Notes: a model not told the origin generated them from the letters alone. A stretch of DNA of 64,000 nucleotides from Flavobacteriia bacterium (GCA_947450325.1 CANFUT010000003.1:1-64000); one strand, 5' to 3'; positions 35,475-44,692 are shown, counted from the first letter of the stretch. Made by a program: numbers and translations.

Positions 35475-36398
35475 ATGAATAAACGTTTAAGTTTTCTGTT
35501 TTTATTAATTGGTTTCCTGGGTTTTTCTCAAGAGAAAAGTAAGATTCCAAATCTTGAAATTCCATTTCGTGATTCAAATGCGATAGTAATACATCATACT
35601 GCTTATAGTTTAGAATACTGTGAAAAACACGAACAAGCTTATTGGGTTGCCTACGAATTAACCAAATCTGAAACCGAGAAAAAATTTGAGCGAACGGATA
35701 AATTTATTGTAGATCTAAAAGTTTCTACAGGTACTGCAAATGCTGATGATTACGCTAAATCTGGTTATGATCGTGGACATTTAGCTCCAGCTGGGGATAT
35801 GGCTTGGTCTGAAAAATCTATGGTAGAATCCTTTTATTATAGCAATATGAGTCCACAATTACCTGGTTTTAACCGCGGAATTTGGAAACGATTGGAGGAT
35901 TTGGTCAGAGACTGGGCAGTTGAAAACGAATCAATTTATGTTGTTACAGGACCAATTCTTAAAAAAGACCTACCAACAATCGGTGTAGATAAAGTTTCAG
36001 TGCCAGAAAGGTATTATAAAGTAATTTTAGATTACAAAGAACCTAGTTTAAAGGCAATTGCTTTTGTTTTACCAAACGAATCCTCCCAAGAATCTTTGAC
36101 AAAATATGTCGTTTCAATCGACAGTGTGGAAAAATTGACTGGGATTGATTTCTTTCCAAAGTTGGACGACAAAGAGGAAGCAAAAATAGAAAAAACTGTT
36201 TGCATTACTTGTTGGACTTGGAATGTTGTAGCACCAAGTTCAAATTCAACCAATAAATCTACTGTTAAGAAAACTGTTCAATCAGAGGAACGATTGAAAG
36301 TTTCAGTGCAATGTAAAGGAACAACGAAAGCAGGCAATCGATGTAAAAATAAAACCTTGAACGCGAGTGGGAAGTGTTATTTACATGAAGATCAATAA
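35475..36398 (+). CDS. Secreted DNA/RNA non-specific endonuclease with Cys/His tail
   Basis: A 307-residue protein with a signal peptide (about 1-18). The nuclease domain holds the DRGH active-site motif ('YDRGHLAPAGDM') and the metal-binding Asn region ('NMSPQLPGFNRGIW'). The last ~35 residues contain C-x9-C-x10-C-x2-H ('QCKGTTKAGNRCKNK' ... 'CYLH'), resembling the small Zn-binding DUF5763-like motif. It probably degrades nucleic acids outside the cytoplasm. No immunity gene is adjacent, so a scavenging role is likelier than a toxin. Confidence 0.92.
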   Translation: MNKRLSFLFLLIGFLGFSQEKSKIPNLEIPFRDSNAIVIHHTAYSLEYCEKHEQAYWVAYELTKSETEKKFERTDKFIVDLKVSTGTANADDYAKSGYDRGHLAPAGDMAWSEKSMVESFYYSNMSPQLPGFNRGIWKRLEDLVRDWAVENESIYVVTGPILKKDLPTIGVDKVSVPERYYKVILDYKEPSLKAIAFVLPNESSQESLTKYVVSIDSVEKLTGIDFFPKLDDKEEAKIEKTVCITCWTWNVVAPSSNSTNKSTVKKTVQSEERLKVSVQCKGTTKAGNRCKNKTLNASGKCYLHEDQ

Positions 36399-36482
36399 TT
36401 TTTTAAAAAAAGTCAGATTTCTTAGAATTCAAGCGTAACAATTGTTAATAACTATCGTAATGGTGTTAATAACATTGAAACC

Positions 36483-37394
36483 ATGAAGTATTTTTCATTA
36501 ATTATTGGTCTTTTTTCAATTGGAATTGTTTTTGCCAATGTAGAGAAAAAATATACCCAAGAAGAATATGTTTCAACTTGGAAAAGTGTCGCTATTGGAC
36601 AGATGATTCAATATAAAATTCCTGCGAGTATCACCATGGCTCAAGGAATTTTAGAAAGCGGTAATGGAAATTCAATGTTAGCACAACAAGCGAATAATCA
36701 TTTTGGAATAAAATGTCATGATTGGTCTGGTGAAAAAATCTATATCGATGATGATCAAAAAGGGGAGTGTTTCAGAAGTTATACAAGCGCAACTGAATCT
36801 TTCGAAGATCATAGTAAGTTTTTGAAAGAACGCTCACGTTATTCAAGTCTTTTCGCATTAAAACCAAACGATTACAAAGGTTGGGCGCAAGGTTTGAAAG
36901 ATGCAGGGTATGCCACAAATCCGAAATATCCACAATTATTGATAGACTTGATTGAAAGATTGAACTTGAACGAATTTGATGAAGTGGGAACTGAAACAGC
37001 AATTCCAACTGCTTTAATCGCAAATTCAAATTCTAAAGCTTCTGAAATTCAACATACTGTGATGTTGCATAAAAATAAAATTAAATACATTGTAGCTAAA
37101 AAAGGAGATACTTTTTACAGGATTTCTAAAGAGTTTTCTGTAGGACTTTGGCAATTATACCGTTACAATGATTTAGGTGTTAAAAAGGATGTCGTTGAAG
37201 AAGGTGATATCATTTATTTACAGCCTAAAAGAAGAAGATCTAAATCAGTTGAAACATTTTCTGTAAATAATCCATTGAGTTTAAGAATTATTTCTCAATT
37301 AGAAGGAATCAAACTTGAATCATTGATGGATAAAAATAATATTTCCTCACCAGATGAGCTTTTGCCAAGAGGTGAGAAAATTGCCCTCAAATAA
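36483..37394 (+). CDS. Secreted glucosaminidase with LysM domain
   Basis: A 303-residue peptidoglycan hydrolase. It has a signal peptide (about 1-18), then a glucosaminidase (GH73-like) domain (about 30-160: 'ITMAQGILESGNGNSMLA', 'NHFGIKCHDW', 'GYATNPKYPQLLIDLI'). A LysM domain follows (about 195-250: 'YIVAKKGDTFYRISKEFSV'). It likely cleaves N-acetylglucosaminyl bonds in the wall during growth or division. A near-match -7 sequence precedes the ATG by 5 nt. Confidence 0.92.
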   Translation: MKYFSLIIGLFSIGIVFANVEKKYTQEEYVSTWKSVAIGQMIQYKIPASITMAQGILESGNGNSMLAQQANNHFGIKCHDWSGEKIYIDDDQKGECFRSYTSATESFEDHSKFLKERSRYSSLFALKPNDYKGWAQGLKDAGYATNPKYPQLLIDLIERLNLNEFDEVGTETAIPTALIANSNSKASEIQHTVMLHKNKIKYIVAKKGDTFYRISKEFSVGLWQLYRYNDLGVKKDVVEEGDIIYLQPKRRRSKSVETFSVNNPLSLRIISQLEGIKLESLMDKNNISSPDELLPRGEKIALK

Positions 37395-37455
37395 ATCGAT
37401 TCGATCTCGATTTGCTACGAAAGTAGAGAGGAATTTAGTTTGTTGTTGTTTGTTT

Positions 37456-37481
37456 GAAGAGTCTTCTAGCGGAGGCTCTTC
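37456..37481 (+). terminator. Hairpin after the glucosaminidase gene
   Basis: A 10-bp stem (GAAGAGTCTT with GGAGGCTCTTC, two wobble pairs) and a 6-nt loop. The following sequence is only moderately T-rich. Confidence 0.6.
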
Positions 37482-37547
37482 ATCATTTTAGGTAGTTTAG
37501 AAAATGTCATTTTCAGAATATTAACATTTAGGATTCCAAGAATTTAT

Positions 37548-37599
37548 TATATTTGTTAGCTCAAAAACAGTGTTTTTTGTAGCAGATAAGATACTTTTG
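37548..37599 (+). promoter_or_regulatory. Two candidate -7 boxes upstream of the helical-repeat gene
   Basis: TATATTTG (37548-37555) and TACTTTTG (37592-37599) both match TAnnTTTG exactly. The second leaves a leader of about 20 nt; the first leaves about 65 nt. Either or both could be used. Confidence 0.55.
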
Positions 37600-37622
37600 A
37601 AATCTACATATTTGTAAAATTT

Positions 37623-39155
37623 ATGAAGCCATCTACAGAATTATTTAAACTTGTAAAATCATTAAGTAAGTCAGAAAAGCGATTCTTTAAATTGACTTCT
37701 TCTTTACAATCTGGGGATAAAAATTATTTAAAGATTTTTGATGCAATTGAAAAACAACAAGTTTACAATGAGGAATCATTGAAAGTTGAGTTTAAAAATG
37801 AAACTTTTATCAAGCATCTTCCTTCTGAGAAAAACCATCTATATAAACTTATCTTAAAAAGTTTACGTTCATTTTACAGCGAACAATCAATCAGTAGTTT
37901 ACTAAAACAGGAAATTAAAAATGTTGAAATATTATTCAACAAAGCACTTTATAAGGAATGTGAAAAATTCGTAAGTCGCGCAAAGGAAATTGCTGCTGAC
38001 CATGAAAAATTCTACTATTGGTATGAATTGATTGCTTGGCAAAAGAAACTGCTTGAAGAAGCTTACGAAGAAGGAGAATTTTCTACGAATTTAGATGAAT
38101 TAGTCGAAGAAGAAGAAATGGTGATTGCTAAGCTCCGAAATCTCGCTGAATATCAAGTAGTTTATTCTAAAATAAATCTAATTTTTCGAAGTGGAGGATT
38201 CACTAGAAATGAACAAGAAAGAAAAGTTGTAGATTCAATCGCTGATTATCATTTGATTAAAGGGAAAAACACGGCAATTTCGACGAGGGCAACCTCCATG
38301 TGTTACTATATCAAAGGATTGTGTGCAGCAACAACTAGAAATTATGAAGATAGTTTTCAGTTTTTTAATAAAACGCGACAAATTTTAGAAAATAACCCTA
38401 AAATAATGGAAGATTCACCACAGCGTTATGTGATGACTCTTTTTCACTTATTGAGATGTTACATAGATAATTATGACTTTGAAAATGCACAAAAATCGAT
38501 TCAAGATTTGCGTGCTTTATTAGGGAAAAAAGGATTTAATTCTGTAGATATTACTGTAAGAATTTTTGCAAACTGCTACAATCAAGAGTTGAATTTGTTA
38601 CATGCTATGGGTGAAATGCAAAAATCTGTGGATTTAATTCCTGAAATCGATCAAGGAAAATTAGCGTTTCAGGATAAAATAAGTAAAGAGCAAGAAGTAA
38701 TATTATTGTACAACAAAGCATATAGCTATTTCGGAATTGGCGATTATAAGAAAGCACTTTCATTTTTGAATGAAGTTTTGAACGACAATGAGCAAAATTT
38801 AAGACAAGATATTTACAGTTTTAGTAGATTATTGAATTTGGTATTGCATTATGAATTAGAGAATTATGATTTTTTAGAGTATGTTATCAAGTCGACAAAC
38901 AGATATTTATCTAAATATGAGCGTGATTACAAAATTGAAGATGTTTTAATCAAATACATTAGAAAATTATCTAAAGTTTCTAATCCCAAGGCAACACAAG
39001 AAATTTTTATTTCAATGAATCAAGAAGTTAATGTCTTGATGCAAGATCACCAAGAACGCGTAGTTTTGGAGTTTTTCAATATTGAAGCTTGGATTGATAG
39101 CAAAATTAAAAAGACTTCGTTTTCAGAATCAGTGAAAAAAATGCTTAAAAAGTAA
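37623..39155 (+). CDS. Helical-repeat protein of unknown function
   Basis: A 510-residue, mainly alpha-helical protein without signal peptide or membrane segment. The N-terminus 'LFKLVKSLSKSEKRFFKLTS' recurs in Bacteroidota hypotheticals, and the rest has a TPR-like spacing of aromatic and small residues ('YNKAYSYFGIGDYKKALSFL'). I know of no assigned role. It probably serves as a cytoplasmic interaction scaffold. Its stop overlaps the convergent OmpP1-like gene by 11 nt. Confidence 0.75.
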   Translation: MKPSTELFKLVKSLSKSEKRFFKLTSSLQSGDKNYLKIFDAIEKQQVYNEESLKVEFKNETFIKHLPSEKNHLYKLILKSLRSFYSEQSISSLLKQEIKNVEILFNKALYKECEKFVSRAKEIAADHEKFYYWYELIAWQKKLLEEAYEEGEFSTNLDELVEEEEMVIAKLRNLAEYQVVYSKINLIFRSGGFTRNEQERKVVDSIADYHLIKGKNTAISTRATSMCYYIKGLCAATTRNYEDSFQFFNKTRQILENNPKIMEDSPQRYVMTLFHLLRCYIDNYDFENAQKSIQDLRALLGKKGFNSVDITVRIFANCYNQELNLLHAMGEMQKSVDLIPEIDQGKLAFQDKISKEQEVILLYNKAYSYFGIGDYKKALSFLNEVLNDNEQNLRQDIYSFSRLLNLVLHYELENYDFLEYVIKSTNRYLSKYERDYKIEDVLIKYIRKLSKVSNPKATQEIFISMNQEVNVLMQDHQERVVLEFFNIEAWIDSKIKKTSFSESVKKMLKK

Positions 39156-40602
39156 GATTGTAGCAAATCACAAGTCCTTGAGTAATGGATGATATTTGTG
39201 TTCTACTTTCTGCAAAAGCGTAATAATTGTATTTTTTTGTTTGGTATTTATAAGCAATGTCAAAAGTGCTTCTTTTCAATTTTATTCCTGCACCAATGCT
39301 GTAAATTGTGCTTCCAGTTGTTCCATTTGCAACATCTTTTGAGTAAGGTTGGGGATAAAAAGCATAACCACCGCGAATAAAATATTGAGATTGAAATACA
39401 ATTTCGCCTCCAATTCTAATATTAACTACAGACCTTAATAATTTGCTTGCTTCCTCATTTTGATATTTATAATTATTTGCTTCAGGCGCAAAATTGACAT
39501 CTTTCGTGGATTTTAAATTGGCCCATTTATAATTAAGGTATTCTAAATCTACATTGATACAACCCCTAGTTCCAAATACATATCCCAAAGATCCGATCAA
39601 TTTAGTTGGAGTTCGAAGTCTGTATTTGTAATTTGCAGTTGGTTTTGTTCCAGCAGGTAAAGCAAAAATTGAATCATTTTGATAAGTCGTCATGTCTGCT
39701 GACCATTCATCTGACAAACTATAAAAAGTTGGAGTATGCACACTTAATCCAAGTCTCATGGCATCAAACGGAAGATAAATAACTCCAACTTTCAGATTGT
39801 TTCCGCTTCCTTTTGTGCTTAAATTATATTGATAATTAAATGAATCTAAAGATAAAGAAGCATTTTCTAACTTTTCTCTATGTGTATAAGCTTCAGTATA
39901 TCTAATCGTTCTAATTCCCCAATTGACACCTAAATACAATTTGTTGATATAATTTGTACTAAAAGAAAAAGAATATTCTGAAACGCCACCTTTTGTGTCA
40001 ATCGTTCTATTGTGTGTCATGGTATCATTTGCGGTCAATCTGGGTACATAACTTCCATTTAAACCTGGATCAATAGCGTATGTTTCCCAAGCCAATGCTG
40101 TTGAAAAGGGGGATAATTTATCTGGAGATAATCCGTATCCGTCTGATGCAAAAACATCTAAAAGAGAATTGTATAATTTTCCTTTATAGTTAATATTGTT
40201 GGTAAAATTGTCAACTCGATTATAACAGAATCCAATTTGGTTGTATAAAAATCCTTTGTTTTTTGCTGAAACATCATTGACAATAACAATTCCTGCATTT
40301 GATGGTCTTACTGGATTTTTAGATGATTCAGTTGTTGTACCTTCAAAATAATTGCTGTTTCCTATGTGATTAAAATTTAATCCCATGTTGAATTGATTCG
40401 AAGAAAATCTTCCATAACCAGCAGGGTTAATGAGTGATGAGCTGATATCTGCTCCCAAAGCACCAAAAGATCCCGCCATAGCCTCAAATCTAGCGCTTCC
40501 CTGCAATTGAATGTTTGAATATCTAACTAAATCAACAACATTTTGACTAAAACTTAATGAAATTGAAATAAATAAAAATATAGTTAAGCAATACTTAATC
40601 AT
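39145..40602 (-). CDS. OmpP1/FadL-type outer-membrane barrel
   Basis: A 485-residue outer-membrane protein with a signal peptide (about 1-19). The mature start 'DLVRYSNIQLQGSARFEAM' and 'GALGADISSSLINPAGYGRF' fit the OmpP1/FadL/TodX transport family. The rest is beta-barrel in character and ends in a short aromatic strand ('LVICYNLTF'). FadL proteins import hydrophobic compounds; substrate is not predictable. It precedes the Tyr/Asn/Gly-rich lipoprotein and ProRS; OmpP1-proS-rpsT proximity is typical of Bacteroidota. Confidence 0.85.
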   Translation of the reverse strand: MIKYCLTIFLFISISLSFSQNVVDLVRYSNIQLQGSARFEAMAGSFGALGADISSSLINPAGYGRFSSNQFNMGLNFNHIGNSNYFEGTTTESSKNPVRPSNAGIVIVNDVSAKNKGFLYNQIGFCYNRVDNFTNNINYKGKLYNSLLDVFASDGYGLSPDKLSPFSTALAWETYAIDPGLNGSYVPRLTANDTMTHNRTIDTKGGVSEYSFSFSTNYINKLYLGVNWGIRTIRYTEAYTHREKLENASLSLDSFNYQYNLSTKGSGNNLKVGVIYLPFDAMRLGLSVHTPTFYSLSDEWSADMTTYQNDSIFALPAGTKPTANYKYRLRTPTKLIGSLGYVFGTRGCINVDLEYLNYKWANLKSTKDVNFAPEANNYKYQNEEASKLLRSVVNIRIGGEIVFQSQYFIRGGYAFYPQPYSKDVANGTTGSTIYSIGAGIKLKRSTFDIAYKYQTKKYNYYAFAESRTQISSITQGLVICYNLTF

Positions 40603-40643
40603 TGTATGACTGGAATCAGTTTGAAATAAATGAATTTTTGGAA

Positions 40644-41711
40644 TTATCTTCTTCCGCCTCCTGTTGAACCTGAAGAAGGACGAGAAGTTGAACCTCCACC
40701 GCCACCTCCGGTTGAACCACCGCCAGTTCTTGAAGAAGATCCAATTGATCCACCTTCTCCGCTATTTCTCGAAGGTGTTGAAATTGAACCGTTATAACCA
40801 CTTGATCCTCTTGACGAGGAAGAACTTCCAGAATTATTTTCTATTCCGTTAAATATATTTCCACCTCTTGATGGAGAACCTGAGGTATTACCTCTAGATA
40901 CAGATCCTGAGTTATTTACACTTCCACTTTGAATTCTACCAGGTCTGTTGTAGTCTATGTTTTCATTGGTTCTAGACAAAACCTGAGTTTGAGTCGAAGA
41001 ACTATTTCTATTGATGATTGGTTCTTTTCCAACAGGTTTAACAATCGTTCCGGAACTAACGGAATGAGCACTAGATAAAGGTGAAGTCGTACTTTTCAGC
41101 GTTCCAGGAATGTTTGATCTTGTGATTACGCCACCACCTCCGTTGCTTCCTCTTGGTCCACTGTGATGATATGGGTTTGATCCTCCTGAACCACCACCGT
41201 TATTATTGTTGTTGTTCCAATTGTTGTTGTTATTGTTCCATCCATTGTTATTCCATCCATAATTGTTTCCATAATAGCTGTTATTATAGAAACTAGAATA
41301 ATAACCATGGTTGTAGTAGTTATAATTATTTCCATAACCACCGTAATACGGATTTCCAAAATAAGGATTCATATAACTCCATCCATAACCAGGATAATAA
41401 GCCCAATTCGAACCATACATTTGATATGGATTGTAACCAAATTGGTTTGGACGATAGCCCATGCCACTTAAAAAGAAAGGGTTAAAATTACTCATTCCTC
41501 CACCAGCAGAGTAGCTGATATTGTTGTTATTTCTATCTTTCTTGTATTTGTATGCGCTGTAATTTGTTTCGTCATCCAAAGATTCTCCCACTGGAATTTG
41601 AGAACTTTTCACTACGTAAACATCATCATCTGGAGTATTTGAAATACTAACGCAGGAATTCAATATCAGCGTTGATATAGCAAAAATTGAAATTGGAAAT
41701 AAATATTTCAT
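40644..41711 (-). CDS. Tyr/Asn/Gly/Ser-rich surface lipoprotein
   Basis: A 355-residue lipoprotein. The lipobox is 'LNSC' at about residues 17-20. Residues ~75-195 are almost wholly Tyr, Asn, Gly, Trp and Ser with short repeats of the YG, NN and WNNN types. The tail (about 195-355) is Ser/Gly/Arg-rich. There is no catalytic domain. The composition resembles prion-like or adhesive low-complexity proteins. It likely sits on the cell envelope; function unknown. It lies upstream of the OmpP1-like gene, about 40 nt away on the same strand. Confidence 0.8.
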   Translation of the reverse strand: MKYLFPISIFAISTLILNSCVSISNTPDDDVYVVKSSQIPVGESLDDETNYSAYKYKKDRNNNNISYSAGGGMSNFNPFFLSGMGYRPNQFGYNPYQMYGSNWAYYPGYGWSYMNPYFGNPYYGGYGNNYNYYNHGYYSSFYNNSYYGNNYGWNNNGWNNNNNNWNNNNNNGGGSGGSNPYHHSGPRGSNGGGGVITRSNIPGTLKSTTSPLSSAHSVSSGTIVKPVGKEPIINRNSSSTQTQVLSRTNENIDYNRPGRIQSGSVNNSGSVSRGNTSGSPSRGGNIFNGIENNSGSSSSSRGSSGYNGSISTPSRNSGEGGSIGSSSRTGGGSTGGGGGGSTSRPSSGSTGGGRR

Positions 41712-41755
41712 GATAGGTACATTTAAAACTTAATTATAAAGATAATCTTTATTTC

Positions 41756-41763
41756 TACATTTG
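41756..41763 (+). promoter_or_regulatory. -7 box of proS
   Basis: TACATTTG matches TAnnTTTG exactly with a leader of about 50 nt. The -33 element is not clear. Confidence 0.6.
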
Positions 41764-41817
41764 CAGAAAATTTAACCTTATTTTAAGGTTTTTTAAACAC
41801 AAAATTCAATAGCAGCA

Positions 41818-43293
41818 ATGGCAAAGAACACAACAAGAGCGGAAGATTATTCAAAATGGTACAATGATTTAGTGAATCGTGCTGGCTTAGCTGAAAATTC
41901 AGGAGTTAGAGGATGCATGGTAATCAAACCGTATGGATTTGCAATTTGGGAAAAAATCCAAGCACAATTGGACATCATGTTCAAAGAAACTGGACATCAA
42001 AATGCTTATTTTCCCTTGTTTATCCCGAAAAGTTTATTTGAAGCTGAAGAAAAAAATGCTGAAGGTTTTGCCAAAGAATGCGCTGTTGTAACGCATTACA
42101 GACTAAAAACTGATCCAACAGATAAAACAAAACTAATTGTTGATCCCGAAGCTAAATTGGAAGAGGAATTAATTGTTCGTCCTACTAGTGAAGCGATTAT
42201 CTGGAATACATATAAAGGTTGGATTCAATCATATAGAGATTTACCATTGTTAATTAATCAATGGGCGAATGTTGTTCGTTGGGAAATGAGAACACGCTTG
42301 TTTTTAAGAACATCTGAGTTTTTGTGGCAAGAAGGTCACACTGCACACGCGACCAAAGCCGAAGCAATTGCTGAAGCTGAACAAATGTTGGAAGTTTACA
42401 CTGAATTTGCTGAAAATTGGATGTCAATGCCAGTGATTCGAGGTAAGAAGACAGAAAGTGAAAGATTTGCTGGTGCAGATGATACTTATTGTATTGAAGC
42501 AATGATGCAAGATGGAAAAGCTTTACAAGCAGGAACGTCTCATTTTTTGGGTCAAAACTTTGCGAAAGCTTTCGATGTAAAATTTGCTGACAAAGATGGT
42601 AAATTGGAGCATGTTTGGGCAACGTCTTGGGGGGTTTCTACCCGTTTGATGGGTGCTTTAATTATGACACATTCTGACGACGAAGGATTAGTTTTACCTC
42701 CAAAATTAGCTCCAATTCAAGTGGTTATCGTTCCGATTTACAAATCTGCTGAAGAACTAGAACTTGTTTCTGTCAAAGCAAATGAATTGGTGAAAAAGCT
42801 AAAATCAATGGGGATTTCTGTCAAATTCGACGACGACGATAATCGCCGACCAGGATGGAAATTTGCTGAGTATGAAACGAAAGGTGTTCCTGTTCGTGTT
42901 GCTCTTGGACCAAGAGATTTAGCTGAAGGAAAGGCAGAAATTGTGCGAAGAGATACCAAAGAAAAATCAACAGTAGAGTTTGAAGGAATTGAAAATTTGA
43001 TTGCCCAATTAATGATTGATATCCAAGAGAATTTGTTCAATCGTGCGAATCAATTTAGAGCAGACAACATTCAGAAAGTCGATTCTTATGACGTTTTTAA
43101 AGAGAAAATCGAAAAAGAAGGTGGTTTTTATTTGGTGCATTGGGATGGAACAGCAGAAACTGAAGCTTTAATTAAGACTGAAACGCAAGCAACCATTCGT
43201 TGTATTCCATTAGATTCTGTCGAAGAAGACGGAAAATGTATGGTAACAGGAAAGCCTTCAAAACACCGTGTTGTAATTGCGAAAGCGTATTAA
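41818..43293 (+). CDS. proS: Prolyl-tRNA synthetase
   Basis: Charges tRNA-Pro with proline. At 491 residues it is the short archaeal/eukaryote-like ProRS (type 3) without the bacterial editing insertion. Class II motifs are visible: motif 2 '[21 protein letters not shown]', and motif 3 in the '[15 protein letters not shown]' region. The C-terminal anticodon-binding domain follows ('[12 protein letters not shown]'). It ends at a clear terminator. Confidence 0.96.
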   Translation: MAKNTTRAEDYSKWYNDLVNRAGLAENSGVRGCMVIKPYGFAIWEKIQAQLDIMFKETGHQNAYFPLFIPKSLFEAEEKNAEGFAKECAVVTHYRLKTDPTDKTKLIVDPEAKLEEELIVRPTSEAIIWNTYKGWIQSYRDLPLLINQWANVVRWEMRTRLFLRTSEFLWQEGHTAHATKAEAIAEAEQMLEVYTEFAENWMSMPVIRGKKTESERFAGADDTYCIEAMMQDGKALQAGTSHFLGQNFAKAFDVKFADKDGKLEHVWATSWGVSTRLMGALIMTHSDDEGLVLPPKLAPIQVVIVPIYKSAEELELVSVKANELVKKLKSMGISVKFDDDDNRRPGWKFAEYETKGVPVRVALGPRDLAEGKAEIVRRDTKEKSTVEFEGIENLIAQLMIDIQENLFNRANQFRADNIQKVDSYDVFKEKIEKEGGFYLVHWDGTAETEALIKTETQATIRCIPLDSVEEDGKCMVTGKPSKHRVVIAKAY

Positions 43294-43300
43294 AATATCA

Positions 43301-43326
43301 AAATGCTGAATGAAAATTCAGCATTT
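43301..43326 (+). terminator. Terminator of proS
   Basis: Perfect AAATGCTGAAT/ATTCAGCATTT stem with a 4-nt loop, running into a T tract. Confidence 0.92.
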
Positions 43327-43374
43327 TTTTTTGAAAAATTAATTAAGTTGGACTTCATTAAATCATTCTAACAT

Positions 43375-44058
43375 ATGGAAGCTATCGATAGAAAATCAAT
43401 TTTAGATTTATTGCTTACTAAATCGGCATTAAAGCAAGATATTTTTCAAGACACACAAAAAGTTTTCTTGGATTTAAAGAAAGTATTATTTGAAGAAGTA
43501 AGCAGTTTAAAAGCTAATATTACAGATGATCGAATTCGGATGCAATACATCGACAAAGGTGAATTTGAGGCTCAAGTCTTCGTTGGAAGTGATGTTTTGC
43601 TTTTTCATCGACATACAAATGTCTTTTTATTGCCAGAATCACATCCGTATTGGGAACTTGATTATTTGAAAGAAAACTCAAATAAGGGCTACTTTGGTAT
43701 CATCTATATTTACAATTTCTTAGCTCAATCATTTATTCAGGGTAGGATGGAAGACCCTGGCTATTTGATCGGAAGAATTTTTATTAACTGTGAAGGACAT
43801 TTTTTTATCGAAGGTAAAGGACCTCTGGGTTCATCGTTTAAAGATCTTGAAAATAGAGAAATCAACGATGAAATTTTAAAGGAAATCATTTTGACTTCAT
43901 TTGCTTATGCTGTTGATTTTGATTTATTAACACCGCCTTTTGAAATGGTCTCTCAAATTAATGTGCGACAAATACAAGCGATTAGCGCTAGTTTGTCTAT
44001 GCAAACAGGAAAACGCTTAGGTTTTAAATTTGAAAAAGAAGAAAATGATTTTTTTTAA
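43375..44058 (+). CDS. Conserved hypothetical protein
   Basis: A 227-residue soluble protein with no signal peptide, membrane segment or motif I recognise. The N-terminal ~45 residues are helical; the middle alternates strands ('EAQVFVGSDVLLFHRHTNVF', 'GRIFINCEGHFFIEGKGPLG'). It stands alone between the proS terminator and the tRNA-Glu promoter. The codon use looks like its neighbours, so recent transfer is not indicated. Confidence 0.75.
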   Translation: MEAIDRKSILDLLLTKSALKQDIFQDTQKVFLDLKKVLFEEVSSLKANITDDRIRMQYIDKGEFEAQVFVGSDVLLFHRHTNVFLLPESHPYWELDYLKENSNKGYFGIIYIYNFLAQSFIQGRMEDPGYLIGRIFINCEGHFFIEGKGPLGSSFKDLENREINDEILKEIILTSFAYAVDFDLLTPPFEMVSQINVRQIQAISASLSMQTGKRLGFKFEKEENDFF

Positions 44059-44075
44059 AAAAATATGTTTCAATA

Positions 44076-44106
44076 TTTGCTATATCAGAAATTAGATATA
44101 TATTTG
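44076..44106 (+). promoter_or_regulatory. Consensus promoter of the tRNA-Glu/rpsT unit
   Basis: TTTG at 44076-44079 and TATATTTG at 44099-44106 are separated by exactly 19 nt, the best Bacteroidota promoter seen in the window. It starts about 30 nt before the first tRNA. Confidence 0.85.
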
Positions 44107-44136
44107 CACTCCAAAAATCAACAAAATTTTTGATTT

Positions 44137-44208
44137 GGCCCATTCGTCTAGTGGTTAGGACGCCAGGTTTTCATCCTGGAAACAGGAGTCCGATTCTCCT
44201 ATGGGCTG
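44137..44208 (+). tRNA. tRNA-Glu (anticodon TTC), copy 1
   Basis: A 72-nt cloverleaf: acceptor GGCCCAT/ATGGGCT, D-stem GTCT/GGAC, anticodon stem CCAGG/CCTGG with loop TTTTCAT (anticodon TTC at 44170-44172), and T-stem AGGAG/CTCCT. The first acceptor pair is G-T. The T-loop is TCCGATT, with C in place of the usual second T. CCA is not encoded. Confidence 0.97.
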
Positions 44209-44241
44209 CAAAGAAAATAAACGTTCTTTACACAAATTTTT

Positions 44242-44313
44242 GGCCCATTCGTCTAGTGGTTAGGACGCCAGGTTTTCATCCTGGAAACAGGAGTCCGATT
44301 CTCCTATGGGCTG
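44242..44313 (+). tRNA. tRNA-Glu (anticodon TTC), copy 2
   Basis: Identical to copy 1 over all 72 nt and separated from it by 33 nt. It shares the promoter upstream of copy 1; no separate promoter is seen. rpsT begins 40 nt later. Confidence 0.97.
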
Positions 44314-44353
44314 CAAGAACATAAGTTCAAATAACTTAAATAAAAAAACAATC

Positions 44354-44605
44354 ATGGCGAATCATAAGTCAGCTAAAAAAAGAATCAGATCAAACGAAGC
44401 GAAAAATCTTCGTAACAAATATCAACACAAAACAATGCGTAACGCTGTTAGAAAGTTGAGAGCTTTAACTGTTAAGAGTGAAGCTGAGACATTGTTTCCA
44501 GTTGTATCAGCGATGATCGACAAATTGGCTAAACGCAATGTTATTCATAGCAACAAAGCTTCAAACCTTAAATCTGGTTTGGCTGTTCATATCAACAAAA
44601 TTTAA
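44354..44605 (+). CDS. rpsT: 30S ribosomal protein S20
   Basis: An 83-residue basic protein starting '[20 protein letters not shown]', the standard S20 N-terminus. S20 binds 16S rRNA in the small subunit. The ATG is chosen by that conserved start; a longer ORF would run into the tRNA. No promoter is visible between the tRNA and rpsT, so it is probably cotranscribed and released by tRNA processing. A terminator follows. Confidence 0.96.
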   Translation: MANHKSAKKRIRSNEAKNLRNKYQHKTMRNAVRKLRALTVKSEAETLFPVVSAMIDKLAKRNVIHSNKASNLKSGLAVHINKI

Positions 44606-44623
44606 TTCAATTTTGAATTGATG

Positions 44624-44643
44624 AAGGGGGTTTTTACCCCCTT
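44624..44643 (+). terminator. Terminator of the tRNA-Glu/rpsT unit
   Basis: AAGGGGG/CCCCCTT stem with a 6-nt loop, followed by TTTTTT. Confidence 0.92.
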
Positions 44644-44692
44644 TTTTTGTTTTATGTAATTTCATTTTCAAATAAAATTTTTACATTTACAA

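Noticed and set aside
35475-36398. Nuclease as a polymorphic toxin
   Set aside because: It has its own signal peptide, no trafficking repeats and no adjacent immunity gene.
41126-41359. Ile/Thr/Met-rich ORF inside the Tyr/Asn/Gly lipoprotein gene
   Set aside because: It is the same strand's shifted frame of a repetitive sequence; the lipoprotein frame has a signal and lipobox.
44130-44353. ORFs through the tRNA-Glu genes and an extended rpsT
   Set aside because: They are translations of tRNA sequence; S20 begins at 44354.
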